Assembly: GCA_017533825.1 (NCBI GenBank)
Contig: JAFWIE010000070.1
Span: 1 to 64,000, forward strand
Direction: 5' to 3'
Source: Atopobiaceae bacterium
Lineage (GTDB): Bacteria > Actinomycetota > Coriobacteriia > Coriobacteriales > Atopobiaceae
DNA: 64,000 nucleotides
Made by a program: the position numbers and the translations under genes. The notes beneath the pieces are model-generated. The model saw only the letters and a list, made by a program, of their open reading frames with translations. It searched no databases and was not told the DNA's origin. Shown piece after piece: positions 9,246 through 17,559 of this stretch. Each line of letters opens with the position of its first letter. Positions within the stretch are counted from its first letter, which is position 1.

Positions 9246-10121
9246 TCACTCCGAAAGAATCGCTACCATCCGCTCCGTGAGTTGAGCGCTCCTCGTGGCA
9301 GCGTATTCTCCGAAATCAGCGTACTGTGTGGGGTCGCCGTTGTCGGATATCGTGCGAATCACAACGAAGGGGATGTCATTAGCCGTGGCAACCTGCGCAA
9401 TCGCCGCACCTTCCATCTCGCAGCAAAGCCCGGAGAAGCTTGAGGCGAGCCGCTGCTTCGTATCCTCGCTCGAGATAAACTGGTCTCCGCTAACGATGCG
9501 ACCACTCGTCGCCGTGAACCCGAGGTCGCGTGCGGCCTCAAGTGCGGCCGACACACAACGCTCATCCGCTGGGAATCCCAAGTCATCGCACCCCGGAATC
9601 TCGCCCAGTTGATACCCGAGTTCCGTCACGTCCACATCGTGCTGCACGAGATTGGCCGATACCACGATGTCGCCTATGGAAATGCCCGAGTCCAGCGAGC
9701 CGCCAATGCCAGTATTCACTATGAAAGCGGGGGCGTAGAGGTCTATGAGGGCCTGGGTGCAGAGAGCGGCATTGACCTTGCCAATTCCCGACCGCACGAC
9801 GACCACCTCGGCACCGGCGAGCTTGCCCGCGTGAAACTCCAAGCCAGCCTTGCTCGACACCTCCTCGTCCGTCAATTGCTCGCAAAGCTGCGTGACCTCG
9901 ATATCCATGGCGCCGATGATTCCTATACGCATTGCGGCTCCCCCGAACTGGGGGGAACTCTCCCCTCCTGAACCGGCACTTGAACTTGAGGTGCCTGATG
10001 AGCCGCACGCAACAAGCGGAAGCGCACTCGATGCCGCCAAGCTCCCCAAAGCCAGTGACACTGCCTTCCTTCTCGTGATGGCGGGGAGTTCGGCTCGGTT
10101 GCAGCACGCAGGTTTCATCAT
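9246..10121 (-). CDS. 5'-methylthioadenosine/S-adenosylhomocysteine nucleosidase with Tat-like lipoprotein leader
   Basis: From residue 64 the protein reads as canonical MTA/SAH nucleosidase: MRIGIIGAMDIE (Glu75 corresponds to E. coli Glu12), CCEMEGAAIAQVA (ribose-binding Glu) and RTISDNGD (catalytic Asp). It cleaves MTA and SAH to adenine plus thioribose or ribosylhomocysteine. Unusually, residues 1-39 form an export leader with twin arginine (TRRKAVSLALG) and lipobox LVAC (Cys39), then a Ser/Gly-rich linker, so the full form should be an extracytoplasmic lipoprotein. A GGGGGAG lies 6 bases before Met64 (9932), so a cytosolic form could also be made. Confidence 0.85.
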   Translation of the reverse strand: MMKPACCNRAELPAITRRKAVSLALGSLAASSALPLVACGSSGTSSSSAGSGGESSPQFGGAAMRIGIIGAMDIEVTQLCEQLTDEEVSSKAGLEFHAGKLAGAEVVVVRSGIGKVNAALCTQALIDLYAPAFIVNTGIGGSLDSGISIGDIVVSANLVQHDVDVTELGYQLGEIPGCDDLGFPADERCVSAALEAARDLGFTATSGRIVSGDQFISSEDTKQRLASSFSGLCCEMEGAAIAQVATANDIPFVVIRTISDNGDPTQYADFGEYAATRSAQLTERMVAILSE

Positions 10122-10544
10122 TGTGCCCCCAATCGCATTAAGTCGTCATGCGCTTGCATCACAGAACATGCCCTTAGACATTCACGGCACAGAGACGCTC
10201 CGCATCGCCTTCAAGCACGGAGGGACCCATTATAGAGCCCCATCACGAATGTCTCTTTATGGTAAAGAATGCGGTAGTTTGGTGCAAGCTTGCCAGACAT
10301 CACTTACGCACCGAACGATGTGGGCAGTGGTCTACCAGAGAATCGTAGAATGCGGTCCTGATATCGCCAAAAGAGGCGTATGAGGCATGCGCGTCAGGTA
10401 TCTCCTGGACCGACGGCACCACATGATGGCGCTCGCACAGGTGGAGGACCCTCACACGAGGCGCTCCCGGTAACGGAGTATGATACGTACACACTTTGTG
10501 AGAGGGACTCCTTGTCACATCCATCCTAAAGGAGGTTACCAAAC
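10122..10544. other. 423-bp non-coding region between divergent genes
   Basis: No gene is supported here. It contains the probable promoter of the nucleosidase gene (-) and, at its right end, the strong AAAGGAGGT ribosome binding site (from about 10529) of the ASCH gene (+). A short frame on the minus strand across 10300-10632 overlaps the ASCH gene and has no recognisable features. Confidence 0.5.
10229..10234 (-). promoter_or_regulatory. Probable -10 element (TATAAT) of the exported nucleosidase gene
   Basis: A perfect TATAAT is read on the minus strand about 108 bases upstream of the nucleosidase ATG. The best upstream match is a weak GAGACA at 15-base spacing, so the -35 is uncertain. 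Confidence 0.35.
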
Positions 10545-10979
10545 ATGACGGCCGAGGAGCTATGGGACGAGTCGGGACTGACCGGCAGCTACGAAGCGTG
10601 GGCATTTGGCGGCGCACCGGACAAGCTGGCAAACCTGGTCGCGTGTGGAATCAAGACGGCAACGTGTTCGTCTCTGGAACTCATGCGTCTGGAGGGCGAG
10701 CCCATGCCCAAGCCAGGCGACCACAGTGTGATCCTCGATTCGGCGGGCGATGCAATCTGCGTCATCCGGACAACGAAGGTCTACGTGGAGACGTTCGAGG
10801 CAGTGACGCAGAAGCATGCCTACAAGGAGGGCGAGGGAAACAGGTCCCTTAGTTACTGGAGAAGGATTCACATGGAATACTTCACCGAGGAACTGGCCGC
10901 CGTTGGGCTTCCGTTTGATGAAGACTCCGAACTCGTGTGTGAGGAGTTCGAGGTCGTCTACGCTCGCGTCGAGCTCTAG
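10545..10979 (+). CDS. ASCH domain protein
   Basis: This 144-residue protein starts at an ATG behind a near-perfect AAAGGAGGT. It matches ASCH-domain proteins of YqfB/PUA-like fold: W..GGAPDKLANLVACGIKTATCSS near the start, then GDHSVILDSAGDAICVIRTTKV, and a C-terminal segment with SYWRRIHMEYF. ASCH proteins are predicted RNA-binding, and some act as amidohydrolases on modified nucleosides; no specific role can be assigned. The gene is 18 bases upstream of a GNAT acetyltransferase and probably in one operon. Confidence 0.8.
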   Translation: MTAEELWDESGLTGSYEAWAFGGAPDKLANLVACGIKTATCSSLELMRLEGEPMPKPGDHSVILDSAGDAICVIRTTKVYVETFEAVTQKHAYKEGEGNRSLSYWRRIHMEYFTEELAAVGLPFDEDSELVCEEFEVVYARVEL

Positions 10980-10997
10980 CCCATCGCGGAGGACAAC

Positions 10998-11411
10998 TTG
11001 GTCGACGCGTTCAATCTCAGCCTCGCGTCCGGACAGGAGGAATGGGTCTCCCATCCCGTAAGGAGCCTCGCGCAGGCATACGTCTACCGCGACCAGTGCC
11101 AGCCATTCGGCACCTACGCCGACGACAGGATGGTGGGCTATGTTATGGTCGTCTACGACTACGACATACCCGAGTACGACATCTGGCACATGGTGATTGA
11201 CGAGACCGAGCAGGGGCGCGGATACGGCGCCGATGCCCTCGATCTGGTGCTCGACTTCATACGGACAAAGCCATTCGGCGACTCTGACCGCGTCACCCTC
11301 ACCTGCCACAGGGAGAACCGGGTTGCACTGTCCCTCTACGAGAAGAAGGGGTTCACCGCAACGGGCGCTGTCTACGACGACGAGATTGAGCTCGCCACCA
11401 CAGTCGGGTGA
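10998..11411 (+). CDS. GNAT family N-acetyltransferase
   Basis: This 137-residue protein probably starts at TTG 10998, which has GCGGAGG immediately upstream. The GNAT core is clear: GYVMVVYDYDIPEYDIWHMVIDETEQGRGYGADAL, where the acetyl-CoA pyrophosphate loop QGRGYG lies near residues 73-78. VTLTCHRENRVALSLYEKKGF follows as the C-terminal strand-helix. It resembles polyamine acetyltransferases of the BltD/PaiA type, though the acceptor is not proven. It transfers acetyl from acetyl-CoA to an amine in the cytoplasm. It is the second gene of a probable two-gene unit with the ASCH gene. Confidence 0.82.
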   Translation: MVDAFNLSLASGQEEWVSHPVRSLAQAYVYRDQCQPFGTYADDRMVGYVMVVYDYDIPEYDIWHMVIDETEQGRGYGADALDLVLDFIRTKPFGDSDRVTLTCHRENRVALSLYEKKGFTATGAVYDDEIELATTVG

Positions 11412-11586
11412 CGCGGATGGGTGCATGACGAGTGATCTGCCCCCTTATCCTGTCCCAAGATGACGTCACAAGGGAGCACCCCCTCTCGTGGGCCAAGCGT
11501 CCTGTGCCGTTCGCGCATTTGACGCCATGGCTGTAATCGTTCTCACGTATTATTGCATTACTTGTGGACCATGAGAAAGGATTTGT

Positions 11587-13053
11587 ATGAGCAACGAGTC
11601 TTGGCGTCCCAAACTGCACGTCGCACCCCACGACGGGTCCATTTCGGACCCCAACGGCCTGTGTCAGTTCAAGGGCACGTACCACTTCTTCTGCCAGAAC
11701 GCGCCCACGTATCCACCCGACGTGGACTCCCCGCACGGCTGGGGCCACTTTGCCAGCCGCGACCTCGTCAACTGGACGTTCCTCGGCTGCCACATTATGC
11801 CCGACTTCCCCGGCGACCGTGACGGCGCCTACTCGGGCGGTGCCTACATCAACGAGGATGCCGACGAGGCGTGGTTCTACTACACCGGCAACGTACGCGA
11901 CGGCGAGGGCGACGGCACCTACTCGGGCCGCGACGCCAACCAGACGCTCATGAAGTCCTACAACGGCATCAACATGGGCCAGAAGCAGGTCGTGCTCGAC
12001 AACTCCGGCTATCCCGCGTATTGCTCGAACCACGTGCGCGACCCCAAGGTGTGGAAGCAGGACGGCGTGCTGCACATGCTGCTCGGCGCCCGCACGCGTG
12101 CCGACTCCCGCGGTGCCATCATGATGTACGACTCCCCCGACGGCATCGACTGGACCATGTCGGGCTCCGTCACGAGCTTCGGTGAGAAGCCCTTCGGCTA
12201 CATGTGGGAGTGCCCGGACCGCATCGTCCTCGACGGGCGCGAGTTCATCTCAACCTGCCCGCAGGGCATGGCCACGGCCATCGAGTCGCAGGGTTCCACG
12301 CGCACGACCGCACAGAACGTGCACGGGGCAGGCTACTTCCCCATCGACGGCACCATCGTGGACCTCATGGCTCAGGACACCGAGCTCATGAACGCCGAGG
12401 CACCTCACGCTGCCATCGATGAGTCCACCTACGTCGACTGGGATTACGGCTTTGACTTCTACGCCTGCCAGAGCCTCGTAGACGACAAGGGCCGTACGCT
12501 GCTCGTGGGTTGGATGAGCCTGCCTCACGATGAGGCCGATGTCCGCGCCTACGACAACCCCACGCAGACCTGGCGCGGCTGCCTCACCATCCCCCGCGTC
12601 CTCACGTACTGCGAGAAGTGCGGCCGCATCCTTCAGGCTCCTCCCGCAGAGATTGATGCCCTGCGTGGCGAGGCGCAAGCGTTCGACGGCTCCGTGACGC
12701 TCCCCAAGCCTTCCGACGTCGTGATCGAGGGCATCGAGGGCAAGGGCACCATCAAGTTCGGCGAGTTCCTCGAGCTGCGCTTCGAGGACGGCGTCGCCAA
12801 GCTCGAGTTCACCGACATGTCCAAGAGCGGCGACCGCAAGCTGCGCCAGGCACCCATCGACGAGGTGCGCAACGTGCGCATTCTCGTGGACACCTCCGTG
12901 CTCGAGATCTTCGTGAATGACGGCATGTATGTCTTTGGCACGCGCTTCTACGAGGAGTCCGACGAGCTCGTGATCAGCCACGACCTCAAGGCTTCCAGCC
13001 AGACGTGGTATCCCATGAGTGAGGTCACCGTCAACTACCTTGTCACGCGATAA
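11587..13053 (+). CDS. Glycoside hydrolase family 32 (sucrose/sucrose-6-phosphate hydrolase type)
   Basis: This 488-residue protein shows all GH32 landmarks. The nucleophile motif is SDPNG with Asp21 (the usual form is NDPNG), RDPKVW at 151-156 holds the transition-state Asp, and WECPD (Glu208) holds the acid/base. The C-terminal third is the beta-sandwich domain ending in STVEIFVN-like DTSVLEIFVNDG. No signal peptide, so it acts inside the cell, releasing fructose from sucrose or sucrose-6-phosphate or short fructans. No PTS or permease gene is adjacent. AAAGGA lies 7 bases before the ATG. A bidirectional terminator follows at once. Confidence 0.92.
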   Translation: MSNESWRPKLHVAPHDGSISDPNGLCQFKGTYHFFCQNAPTYPPDVDSPHGWGHFASRDLVNWTFLGCHIMPDFPGDRDGAYSGGAYINEDADEAWFYYTGNVRDGEGDGTYSGRDANQTLMKSYNGINMGQKQVVLDNSGYPAYCSNHVRDPKVWKQDGVLHMLLGARTRADSRGAIMMYDSPDGIDWTMSGSVTSFGEKPFGYMWECPDRIVLDGREFISTCPQGMATAIESQGSTRTTAQNVHGAGYFPIDGTIVDLMAQDTELMNAEAPHAAIDESTYVDWDYGFDFYACQSLVDDKGRTLLVGWMSLPHDEADVRAYDNPTQTWRGCLTIPRVLTYCEKCGRILQAPPAEIDALRGEAQAFDGSVTLPKPSDVVIEGIEGKGTIKFGEFLELRFEDGVAKLEFTDMSKSGDRKLRQAPIDEVRNVRILVDTSVLEIFVNDGMYVFGTRFYEESDELVISHDLKASSQTWYPMSEVTVNYLVTR

Positions 13054-13062
13054 CTCCTATAC

Positions 13063-13122
13063 ATGGCAAAAAAGCACCAGGTACTGCGTGCCAGCACGCG
13101 GTACCTGGTACCTTTTTGCCAT
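13063..13122. terminator. Bidirectional terminator hairpin, GGTACC repeat family
   Basis: 29-base arms with three mismatches and a two-base loop lie between the convergent GH32 and cysteine hydrolase genes. A/T runs flank the stem on both sides, so it can stop both. The right arm contains GGTACCTGGTACCTTTTTGC, closely shared with the tandem repeats near 39.9 kb. Confidence 0.75.
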
Positions 13123-13130
13123 GATGCCAT

Positions 13131-13694
13131 CTAGCACAGGGCGTCGACAAACTCCTGCGCAGTGGTAATCGTCGAACCATAGCACTTCTGGAAGTGCTCG
13201 ATGCCCGCCTCTTGCGTGCCACAGAGGAACGTCCTCGTTGCGTCCTCCACTACCACCGACTCATAACCCAGATAGTATGCGTCCGCCAAGGTATGTAGGA
13301 CGCAGATATTGGTGTCTTCGCCTACCGCAATGAGCGTCTTCACGCCCAGCTCGCGCAGAAGAAGGTCGAGATCGGTGCCAAAGAAGCCGGAATAGCGACG
13401 CTTTGTGATGATGAAGTCGCGCTTGCCTATCCCAGCACGAAGAACCGGATTGGGCACGGCAACGCCCTTGACACCGTGCTCGCCCCAGAGCTCGAGTTCC
13501 TTGTCCAGCCCAGGGATGTGCGCGTCATCGCAAAAGATGATGGGCATGCCCGCCTCACGCGCAGCATCGACGACGCGCTTGGCGTTACGGACCATGCGCG
13601 CCTCCTCGGGACTTGGCTGGTATAGCGTATCGGTATTGGCCGTCACGAGCACGTCTATGACAAGGACGGCACTCGTCTGCACGTTAATGTCCAT
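13131..13694 (-). CDS. Isochorismatase-like cysteine hydrolase
   Basis: Started at the ATG at 13694, which has AAAGGGGG 5 bases upstream; an earlier ATG at 13718 overlaps the previous stop and is less likely. The 187-residue product has the family triad: Asp14 in AVLVIDVL, Lys98 in IITKRRYSGF and Cys131 in GEDTNICVLHTLADAYYLG. Members hydrolyse amides (nicotinamide, ureidoacrylate, N-carbamoyl compounds) or isochorismate; the substrate here is unknown. It is the last gene of the GlpA-like/DUF1667 operon, which may suggest a linked catabolic role. Confidence 0.85.
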   Translation of the reverse strand: MDINVQTSAVLVIDVLVTANTDTLYQPSPEEARMVRNAKRVVDAAREAGMPIIFCDDAHIPGLDKELELWGEHGVKGVAVPNPVLRAGIGKRDFIITKRRYSGFFGTDLDLLLRELGVKTLIAVGEDTNICVLHTLADAYYLGYESVVVEDATRTFLCGTQEAGIEHFQKCYGSTITTAQEFVDALC

Positions 13695-13714
13695 GTGATC
13701 CCCCTTTACCTCGT

Positions 13715-14080
13715 TCATGCGCGCCGCGTGGCGACCACGTCGACTCCCGTACCCGCCACGTCAGCCACGACGACATCGCCGATAGCCACCGGGGCGCTCA
13801 ACCGCACGCCCTCGAGCGCACGCATCACGTCAAAAATCTTGTCCTTTGGGATATCGGTTGCGGTCTTGACCGAGACCATTGTATCCCGTGCGCTACCATC
13901 CACAGGGACGGAACTCGTGACGATGCGGGTGGGGCTCGTCACTTCCTTGCGACCGTATGCGTCCCCGCGCTTGCAGGTGTTGCCCGCGACTGATTGCACC
14001 ACACCGTCCTCCAGTGTGACGACGAGCGGACACCCCAGCGGACAGTTAATGCAGATAAGCTCGCGCTCTTCGCGTGCCAT
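13715..14080 (-). CDS. DUF1667 domain protein
   Basis: This 121-residue protein starts with CINCPLGCPLVV, the conserved CxxCPxGC cysteine cluster of DUF1667, plus a fourth cysteine in NTCKRGDAYG; together these may bind a metal or Fe-S centre. The C-terminal part carries SVKTATDIPKDKIFDVM. Its gene follows a GlpA-like dehydrogenase and an FAD/NAD oxidoreductase with only one base between it and the previous stop. This triplet recurs in Firmicutes and Actinobacteria and suggests a three-subunit flavoprotein complex for glycerol-3-phosphate or a related hydroxyacid. Confidence 0.88.
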   Translation of the reverse strand: MAREERELICINCPLGCPLVVTLEDGVVQSVAGNTCKRGDAYGRKEVTSPTRIVTSSVPVDGSARDTMVSVKTATDIPKDKIFDVMRALEGVRLSAPVAIGDVVVADVAGTGVDVVATRRA

Positions 14081-14081
14081 G

Positions 14082-15371
14082 TTAGTCCTCCTCCAGCTTT
14101 ACGACGATGCGCTCGGCGTGAGCGCGCTCGAGAAGGTCTGCTCGCTTCAGCACGACCTCCTCCATCTCGCCCGGAGCCAACACTCGCTTCTTGCGGTGCA
14201 TGATGCGCTCGTCCCCCACGTACACGCTTACGAATCGGTCGCGGTACACGTTGTCCACACGGAAGCGAACGGTGAGACGCTCGTCCATACGCGCAGGGTC
14301 AATCGTCGATGGAACGGTGTAGCGCACACCACTTTCCACCTCGAGGAGTAGCACACGCTCGGCCTCTGCCGGTCCGTCTTCCTGCACGTCTGGGGACCGC
14401 TTCCCCAACGCATAGTGCGCCGCGCAACGACCTGCCGCATCGGCCTCTTGGCTCACGTAGTCCACGAGGTCATGGACGTGAAGCACGTTGCCACACGCAA
14501 AGACGCCCGGCACACTCGTCTGGAGGCTCTCGTCGACCAGTGGCCCCCGCGTCACAGGACTCAAGGCAACGCCTGCCTCACGCGAGAGCTCGTTCTCGGG
14601 AAGAAGGCCCACCGAGAGCATCAACGTGTCGCACGCATAGCGCACCTCAGTACCAGGAATGGGGCGCCTCTGCTCATCGACCTTCGCGATCCACACGGCT
14701 TCGACACGCTTGCGACCCTCGATGCGCGTCACGGTATGCGAGAGAAGCAGCGGTATGCCGTAATCGTCTAGGCACTGCACGATGTTGCGCTTCAAGCCGC
14801 CCGAGTACGGCATGAGCTCTGCGACGCACGCGACGTGCGCGCCTTCGAGCGTCATACGACGTGCCATGATCAGTCCGATGTCGCCAGATCCGAGAATCAC
14901 GACCTCACGTCCCGGCATCTGACCTTCCATGTTTACGAGCCGCTGGGCAGTACCGGCCGTGTAGATGCCTGCGGGTCGATAGCCCGGAATGGCGAGCGCG
15001 CCGCGAGGACGCTCGCGACAACCCATCGCAAGTACGACTGCCCCGGCCTGCACGCCATAGACCCCTCGCTCCTGACTCACGGCATGGACCACAAGGTCCG
15101 AAGAGACGTCGATTACCATGGACCCCAAGCTGAACTCAACGCCCACTTCATGTGCACGGTCCTCATAGCGCGCCGCATACTCGGGACCCGTGAGCTCCTC
15201 CTTGAACGTGTGCAGCCCGAAGCCGTTGTGGATGCATTGGTTGAGGATGCCCCCGAGCCGGTCGTCTCGCTCAATCACGAGCACGCGCTCGCAGCCGCTC
15301 TCGCGCGCGGCAATGGCTGCCGCCAACCCTGCGGGTCCGCCACCAATAATCACGACATCATAGCTCAGCAT
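14082..15371 (-). CDS. FAD/NAD(P)-dependent oxidoreductase, partner of GlpA-like protein
   Basis: Start set at the ATG at 15371: GGAGGCGAGTGAC precedes it, and it gives the FAD-binding MLSYDVVIIGGGPAGLAAA at the very N-terminus. The upstream extension is out of character. About 429 residues: an N-terminal FAD Rossmann motif (GGGPAGLAAA, 10-19), a middle NAD-binding motif (VVILGSGDIGLIMARR, about 150-165), a CGNVLHVHDLVDYVS segment with a redox-type conserved Cys-Gly, and a ~90-residue C-terminal extension. It resembles NADH-oxidising flavoprotein subunits encoded with GlpA-like dehydrogenases. It overlaps none of its neighbours by more than a few bases. Confidence 0.85.
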   Translation of the reverse strand: MLSYDVVIIGGGPAGLAAAIAARESGCERVLVIERDDRLGGILNQCIHNGFGLHTFKEELTGPEYAARYEDRAHEVGVEFSLGSMVIDVSSDLVVHAVSQERGVYGVQAGAVVLAMGCRERPRGALAIPGYRPAGIYTAGTAQRLVNMEGQMPGREVVILGSGDIGLIMARRMTLEGAHVACVAELMPYSGGLKRNIVQCLDDYGIPLLLSHTVTRIEGRKRVEAVWIAKVDEQRRPIPGTEVRYACDTLMLSVGLLPENELSREAGVALSPVTRGPLVDESLQTSVPGVFACGNVLHVHDLVDYVSQEADAAGRCAAHYALGKRSPDVQEDGPAEAERVLLLEVESGVRYTVPSTIDPARMDERLTVRFRVDNVYRDRFVSVYVGDERIMHRKKRVLAPGEMEEVVLKRADLLERAHAERIVVKLEED

Positions 15372-15372
15372 G

Positions 15373-16821
15373 TCACTCGCCTCCCTCTTGAACGAGGAGC
15401 TCCGATCCGGGGCCACACTTCGTGATCTGCGTGGGCGCCATTCCGAGCTCGCGCTCCATGATGGCCATGATCTTTGGCGTGCAGAAACCACCTTGGCAAC
15501 GTCCCATGGTGCAGCCTGTGCGCCGTTTGATGGCATCGATACTGGTCGCCGGAATCGGTCGATGCAGCGCGTCGACGATCTGCGCTTCGCTCACGCGACA
15601 GCACCGACACACCAGGTTGCCATAGGTTGGGTCCTTCGCCACAAGGTCGTTCCAGTCCTCACGGCTCGTAGCGAGGAGGTTCACCACACCTGGTCTCGTG
15701 CGCACAATCTCGTCGGCTGGACGTTCCTGCAGGTCGCAGATTCCGCGCACGATGTCCGCCACCATGCGTCCGATCGCCGGACATGACGTGAGTCCCGGAC
15801 TCTCGATGGCGGCACAGTCCACGAATCCGGGTGCGCCTTCGACCTCGCCGATAATGAAGTCGTGGTGCTCCTCGTGCGCACGCAGCCCCGCGAAGGTAGT
15901 TATCACCTCGCGCAACGGGACATCGCGCACGGCAATGCCACACTTGGCCACCACCTCAGCAAGGCCCGCCGCAGTGGTGTCCACGCTTTCCTTGTCCTCC
16001 ACATCGGTGGCCGTCGGGCCAACGATCACGTTGCCATGAACCGTGGGCGAGACGAGCACGCCCTTGCCCATCTTTGTGGGCAGCGTAAACACCGTGTGCC
16101 GCACATGCCCGAACGCTGTGGTGTCGAGCAGATAGTACTCGCCCTTGCGCGCCACGATGCGCATCTTCTTGTCCGCCACCATATTGTGCAGCTCATCGGC
16201 GTACACACCGGCCGCGTTCACCACACAGCGCGTGCGCAGCGTCCCCGCCTTCGTGCGTACCAACCATTCGTCATCATCGCGCTCCACGCCCTCGACACCG
16301 GCGTTGAAGAGAAACTCAACCCCGTTGGTAGCGGCGTTCTCGGCCAAGGCGACGCACAGCCCGAACGGGTCCACTATTCCTCCCGTTGGTGCCCAGAGCG
16401 CACAGACCGCCTCATCGCTGACGTTGGGCTCCATGCTCACGAGCTCGTCACGCTCGACGATGCGTAGTCCCTCAACCCCGTTGGCCACACCACGCTCAAG
16501 CAGCGCCTCCAACGCCGGACGCGTCTGTGCATCGGTACACACCACGAGCGACCCACAGGGAACGAGCGCGAAGTTCAGCTCCTCGGCAAGCTCGCGCATG
16601 AGCTTGTTGCCCTCAACATTGAGCCGCGCCATCATCGAGCCTGCCTGCGCATCAAACCCCGCGTGCACGATGGCGGAGTTCGCCTTTGAGGTACCACAGC
16701 AGACATCGTCTGCGCGCTCCACCACGCAAACGCGCGCCTCATAGCGAGACAGCTCGCGTGCGACGGCACACCCCGAGACACCCGCACCAACGATGACAAC
16801 GTCGTACTGGTCACTTGCCAT
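15373..16821 (-). CDS. GlpA-like FAD-dependent dehydrogenase with BFD [2Fe-2S] domain
   Basis: Start set at the ATG at 16821, preceded by GGGGAGGTGG; 482 residues. The N-terminal FAD motif is YDVVIVGAGVSGCAVAREL, followed by DAO-type sequence (GTSKANSAIVHAGFDAQ). The C-terminal ~60 residues hold a BFD-like cluster: CRCCRVSE then TGCTMGRCQGGFC. This is the layout of anaerobic glycerol-3-phosphate dehydrogenase GlpA and related enzymes, which oxidise glycerol-3-phosphate to DHAP. The substrate remains inference, since no glycerol kinase or facilitator is nearby. First gene of a four-gene operon. Confidence 0.85.
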   Translation of the reverse strand: MASDQYDVVIVGAGVSGCAVARELSRYEARVCVVERADDVCCGTSKANSAIVHAGFDAQAGSMMARLNVEGNKLMRELAEELNFALVPCGSLVVCTDAQTRPALEALLERGVANGVEGLRIVERDELVSMEPNVSDEAVCALWAPTGGIVDPFGLCVALAENAATNGVEFLFNAGVEGVERDDDEWLVRTKAGTLRTRCVVNAAGVYADELHNMVADKKMRIVARKGEYYLLDTTAFGHVRHTVFTLPTKMGKGVLVSPTVHGNVIVGPTATDVEDKESVDTTAAGLAEVVAKCGIAVRDVPLREVITTFAGLRAHEEHHDFIIGEVEGAPGFVDCAAIESPGLTSCPAIGRMVADIVRGICDLQERPADEIVRTRPGVVNLLATSREDWNDLVAKDPTYGNLVCRCCRVSEAQIVDALHRPIPATSIDAIKRRTGCTMGRCQGGFCTPKIMAIMERELGMAPTQITKCGPGSELLVQEGGE

Positions 16822-16922
16822 CAAACCACCTCCCCAACTTCGAATACACAAAATGTAGCAGAAGTGGAGTGACGCGGAGAACTCGTACCGTTCACGGCTT
16901 GATGTAACGCATACACCGGCTT

Positions 16923-17492
16923 CTACGAGGTCATGTCTCCCCCGCCTACGTGCGCTAGCACCAGGGGCAAAACCGTAAGCGCCCATGGGGCAAATAGTCC
17001 CGAATGCGTGGCAATGAGACAGGCAAGCTTCTCCGCTGGGACCCACCAGAGGCAGTCAACCTCGTCCAAGGAGGGGTGCAGCTCCTCTTCACAGGTGCCA
17101 ACCATCACTTGATCGTATTCGAACTCGACGAGTCCCCCGTCAAGCTCCGCGCGGTAGACGAACCTTGCCACCTCTTCCAAAGAAATCACCCGTGCACCAA
17201 GCTCCTCCCATGCACGTCGCGCGAACGCGTCCGACGGAGCTTCCCCGGCACGTGGATGCGAGCAACACGAGTTGCCCCACAGACCTGCACAGTGGTACTT
17301 TCCCGATGCTCTGCGCGCCAGCAGGAACTCCTGCCCCGCCGGACCTGACCTCACGAACTGCAAGGAGAACGCCCTGTGCAGTAAGCCCTCACGATGCGCC
17401 CGCTCCTTGGAAGCGACGCCGACCTGCCGACCATAGGCATCCACGAGGACGAGTTGGTCGTTCCGTGCGGGATCCATCTCCATCGCATCCAT
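16923..17492 (-). CDS. idi: Isopentenyl-diphosphate delta-isomerase, type I
   Basis: Start at ATG 17492, with AGAGGAG 8 bases upstream; 189 residues, the usual IDI-1 length. It is a Nudix fold with LVLVDAYGRQVGVASKERAH (metal-binding His region), WGNSCCSHPRAGE (catalytic Cys77 by position), and a distal VEFEYDQVMVG Glu. It interconverts IPP and DMAPP in the cytoplasm for prenyl lipid synthesis. Type I enzymes typically serve either pathway; no MEP or mevalonate genes are adjacent. Its leader is separated from paaK by a strong hairpin, so it likely has its own promoter. Confidence 0.9.
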   Translation of the reverse strand: MDAMEMDPARNDQLVLVDAYGRQVGVASKERAHREGLLHRAFSLQFVRSGPAGQEFLLARRASGKYHCAGLWGNSCCSHPRAGEAPSDAFARRAWEELGARVISLEEVARFVYRAELDGGLVEFEYDQVMVGTCEEELHPSLDEVDCLWWVPAEKLACLIATHSGLFAPWALTVLPLVLAHVGGGDMTS

Positions 17493-17520
17493 GTGCTGGC
17501 TCCTCTCCGGGCCCAAAGCC

Positions 17521-17551
17521 GTGCGGCCGCGCCTTGCATGCGCGGCCGCAC
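17521..17551. terminator. Terminator hairpin between paaK and idi
   Basis: Perfect 12-bp stem (GTGCGGCCGCGC and complement) with a 7-base loop, directly after the paaK stop. There is no long U run, so it may act as a weaker terminator or barrier. Confidence 0.6.
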
Positions 17552-17559
17552 ACCCACTC

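Noticed and set aside
10560..11426. 288-codon minus-strand frame
   Set aside because: Antisense to the ASCH and GNAT genes, both of which have clear motifs and ribosome binding sites.
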